Source: an uncultured Erythrobacteraceae bacterium (GTDB lineage: Bacteria; Pseudomonadota; Alphaproteobacteria; Sphingomonadales; Sphingomonadaceae). Taken from it: 6,816 bases of DNA. Positions 6,471 through 6,816 of this stretch are shown piece by piece (the first letter of the stretch is position 1; each line of letters starts with the position of its first letter). The stretch spans positions 1 to 6,816 of the forward strand of contig CATMNW010000144.1 of assembly GCA_950071875.1 (NCBI GenBank). The letters are read 5' to 3'. A program made the translations under genes and the position numbers. The notes below the pieces were generated by a model. It was not told where the DNA came from and did no database searches. It saw only the letters and a list, made by a program, of their open reading frames with translations.

Positions 6471-6816
6471 TCAGGCAGTTTCTCCCTGCGCTGCGCGGCC
6501 TGGCGCGCTTGCGGTCAATGCATCGAGATAGGTTCGGTTGGAAGGCAGGGCTGCTGCCAGTGCCCGGCCGCGCTCCGCCACTTCAGCGAGCCTGTGCATC
6601 GCCGGTTGCTCCGGCGCGCGGTTGGCTTCGGCGGGGATGGGGAAGCCCATGCCGTAAAGGATATACTGGTGGCTGGCCGCGGAAAAGATTTCGTCGACCT
6701 GCGGGAAATCGGCGGGCGAGGGGGCATGATCACGCCACAGCTGCAACTGAGCGGCAAGCGATGCAGGGATCGTGGCAGGATCGCGTTGCGCGCGCCAATA
6801 GGGTTCATCCCGCGTG
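6471..6816 (-). CDS. Second flavin-dependent halogenase-family protein, C-terminal part (5' end cut by window edge)
   Basis: The frame is open from the right edge to the TGA at 6471 and gives 114 residues, starting TRDEPYWRAQRDP. This matches the late part of PF04820 proteins: the D.PFW...R segment (compare DSPFWRQC in the complete copy at 3226-4728), then FPQVDEIFSAASHQYILYGMGF, equivalent to ELFVENSWVQVMLGQGI, and a closing LPSNRTYLDAL equivalent to LPDHHAYVAQYC. FAD-binding, Lys, WxWxIP and Glu motifs lie outside the window, so activity cannot be judged. The tail beyond GMGF is shorter and different from the other halogenase, so the two belong to different subfamilies rather than being a recent duplication. 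It is first in the visible operon, two bases before sapC. A TTG or ATG start inside this stretch is unlikely, since the match continues to the edge. Confidence 0.87.
   Translation of the reverse strand, partial: TRDEPYWRAQRDPATIPASLAAQLQLWRDHAPSPADFPQVDEIFSAASHQYILYGMGFPIPAEANRAPEQPAMHRLAEVAERGRALAAALPSNRTYLDALTASAPGRAAQGETA

Noticed and set aside
6471..6746. Short independent 91-codon gene starting at TTG 6746
   Set aside because: The frame stays open to the window edge and the residues upstream of TTG continue the halogenase C-terminal match, so this is the end of a longer gene.

Overview
The window is a compact run of six or seven genes, all on the minus strand, so transcription runs from high to low coordinates. 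The DNA is GC-rich and gene-dense. The gene set (tryptophan-halogenase-like enzymes, SapC, cupin_8/JmjC-like protein, LacI regulator, MFS transporter, GH3 lipoprotein) is typical of carbohydrate-uptake loci of alphaproteobacteria, most like Sphingomonadales (Sphingomonas, Novosphingobium, Erythrobacter types). That taxonomic call is an inference from gene content and composition; no marker gene is present.

In transcription order: (1) the C-terminal 114 residues of a flavin-dependent halogenase-family protein, cut by the right edge (6471-6816); (2) a SapC-family protein (5749-6468); (3) a cupin_8/JmjC-like Fe(II)/2-oxoglutarate oxygenase (4725-5756, GTG start); (4) a full-length flavin-dependent halogenase with all recognisable catalytic motifs (3226-4728); (5) a LacI-family repressor (2096-3157); (6) a 12-helix MFS transporter (922-2109); (7) the N-terminal 279 residues of an exported lipoprotein GH3 beta-glucosidase/exo-glucanase, cut by the left edge (1-838). 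Genes 1 to 4 are joined by a 2-base gap, an 8-base overlap and a 4-base ATGA overlap, so they read as one operon. A 68-base gap precedes lacI, lacI and the MFS gene overlap by 14 bases, and an 83-base gap precedes the GH3 gene.

The clearest regulatory signal is a near-perfect 16-base palindrome with a central CG (869-884), just upstream of the GH3 start. It has the form of a LacI-family operator, and the repressor encoded two genes upstream is the obvious candidate to bind it. The simplest model is a beta-glucan or beta-glucoside utilisation locus: GH3 releases sugar outside the cytoplasm, MFS imports it across the inner membrane, and LacI senses it. A TonB-dependent receptor would be expected beyond the right edge but is not seen. 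The role of the halogenase, oxygenase and SapC module in such a locus is not established and is the most interesting open question here. No RNA genes, insertion sequences, CRISPR arrays or broken genes were seen, and no stretch longer than about 85 bases lacks a gene.
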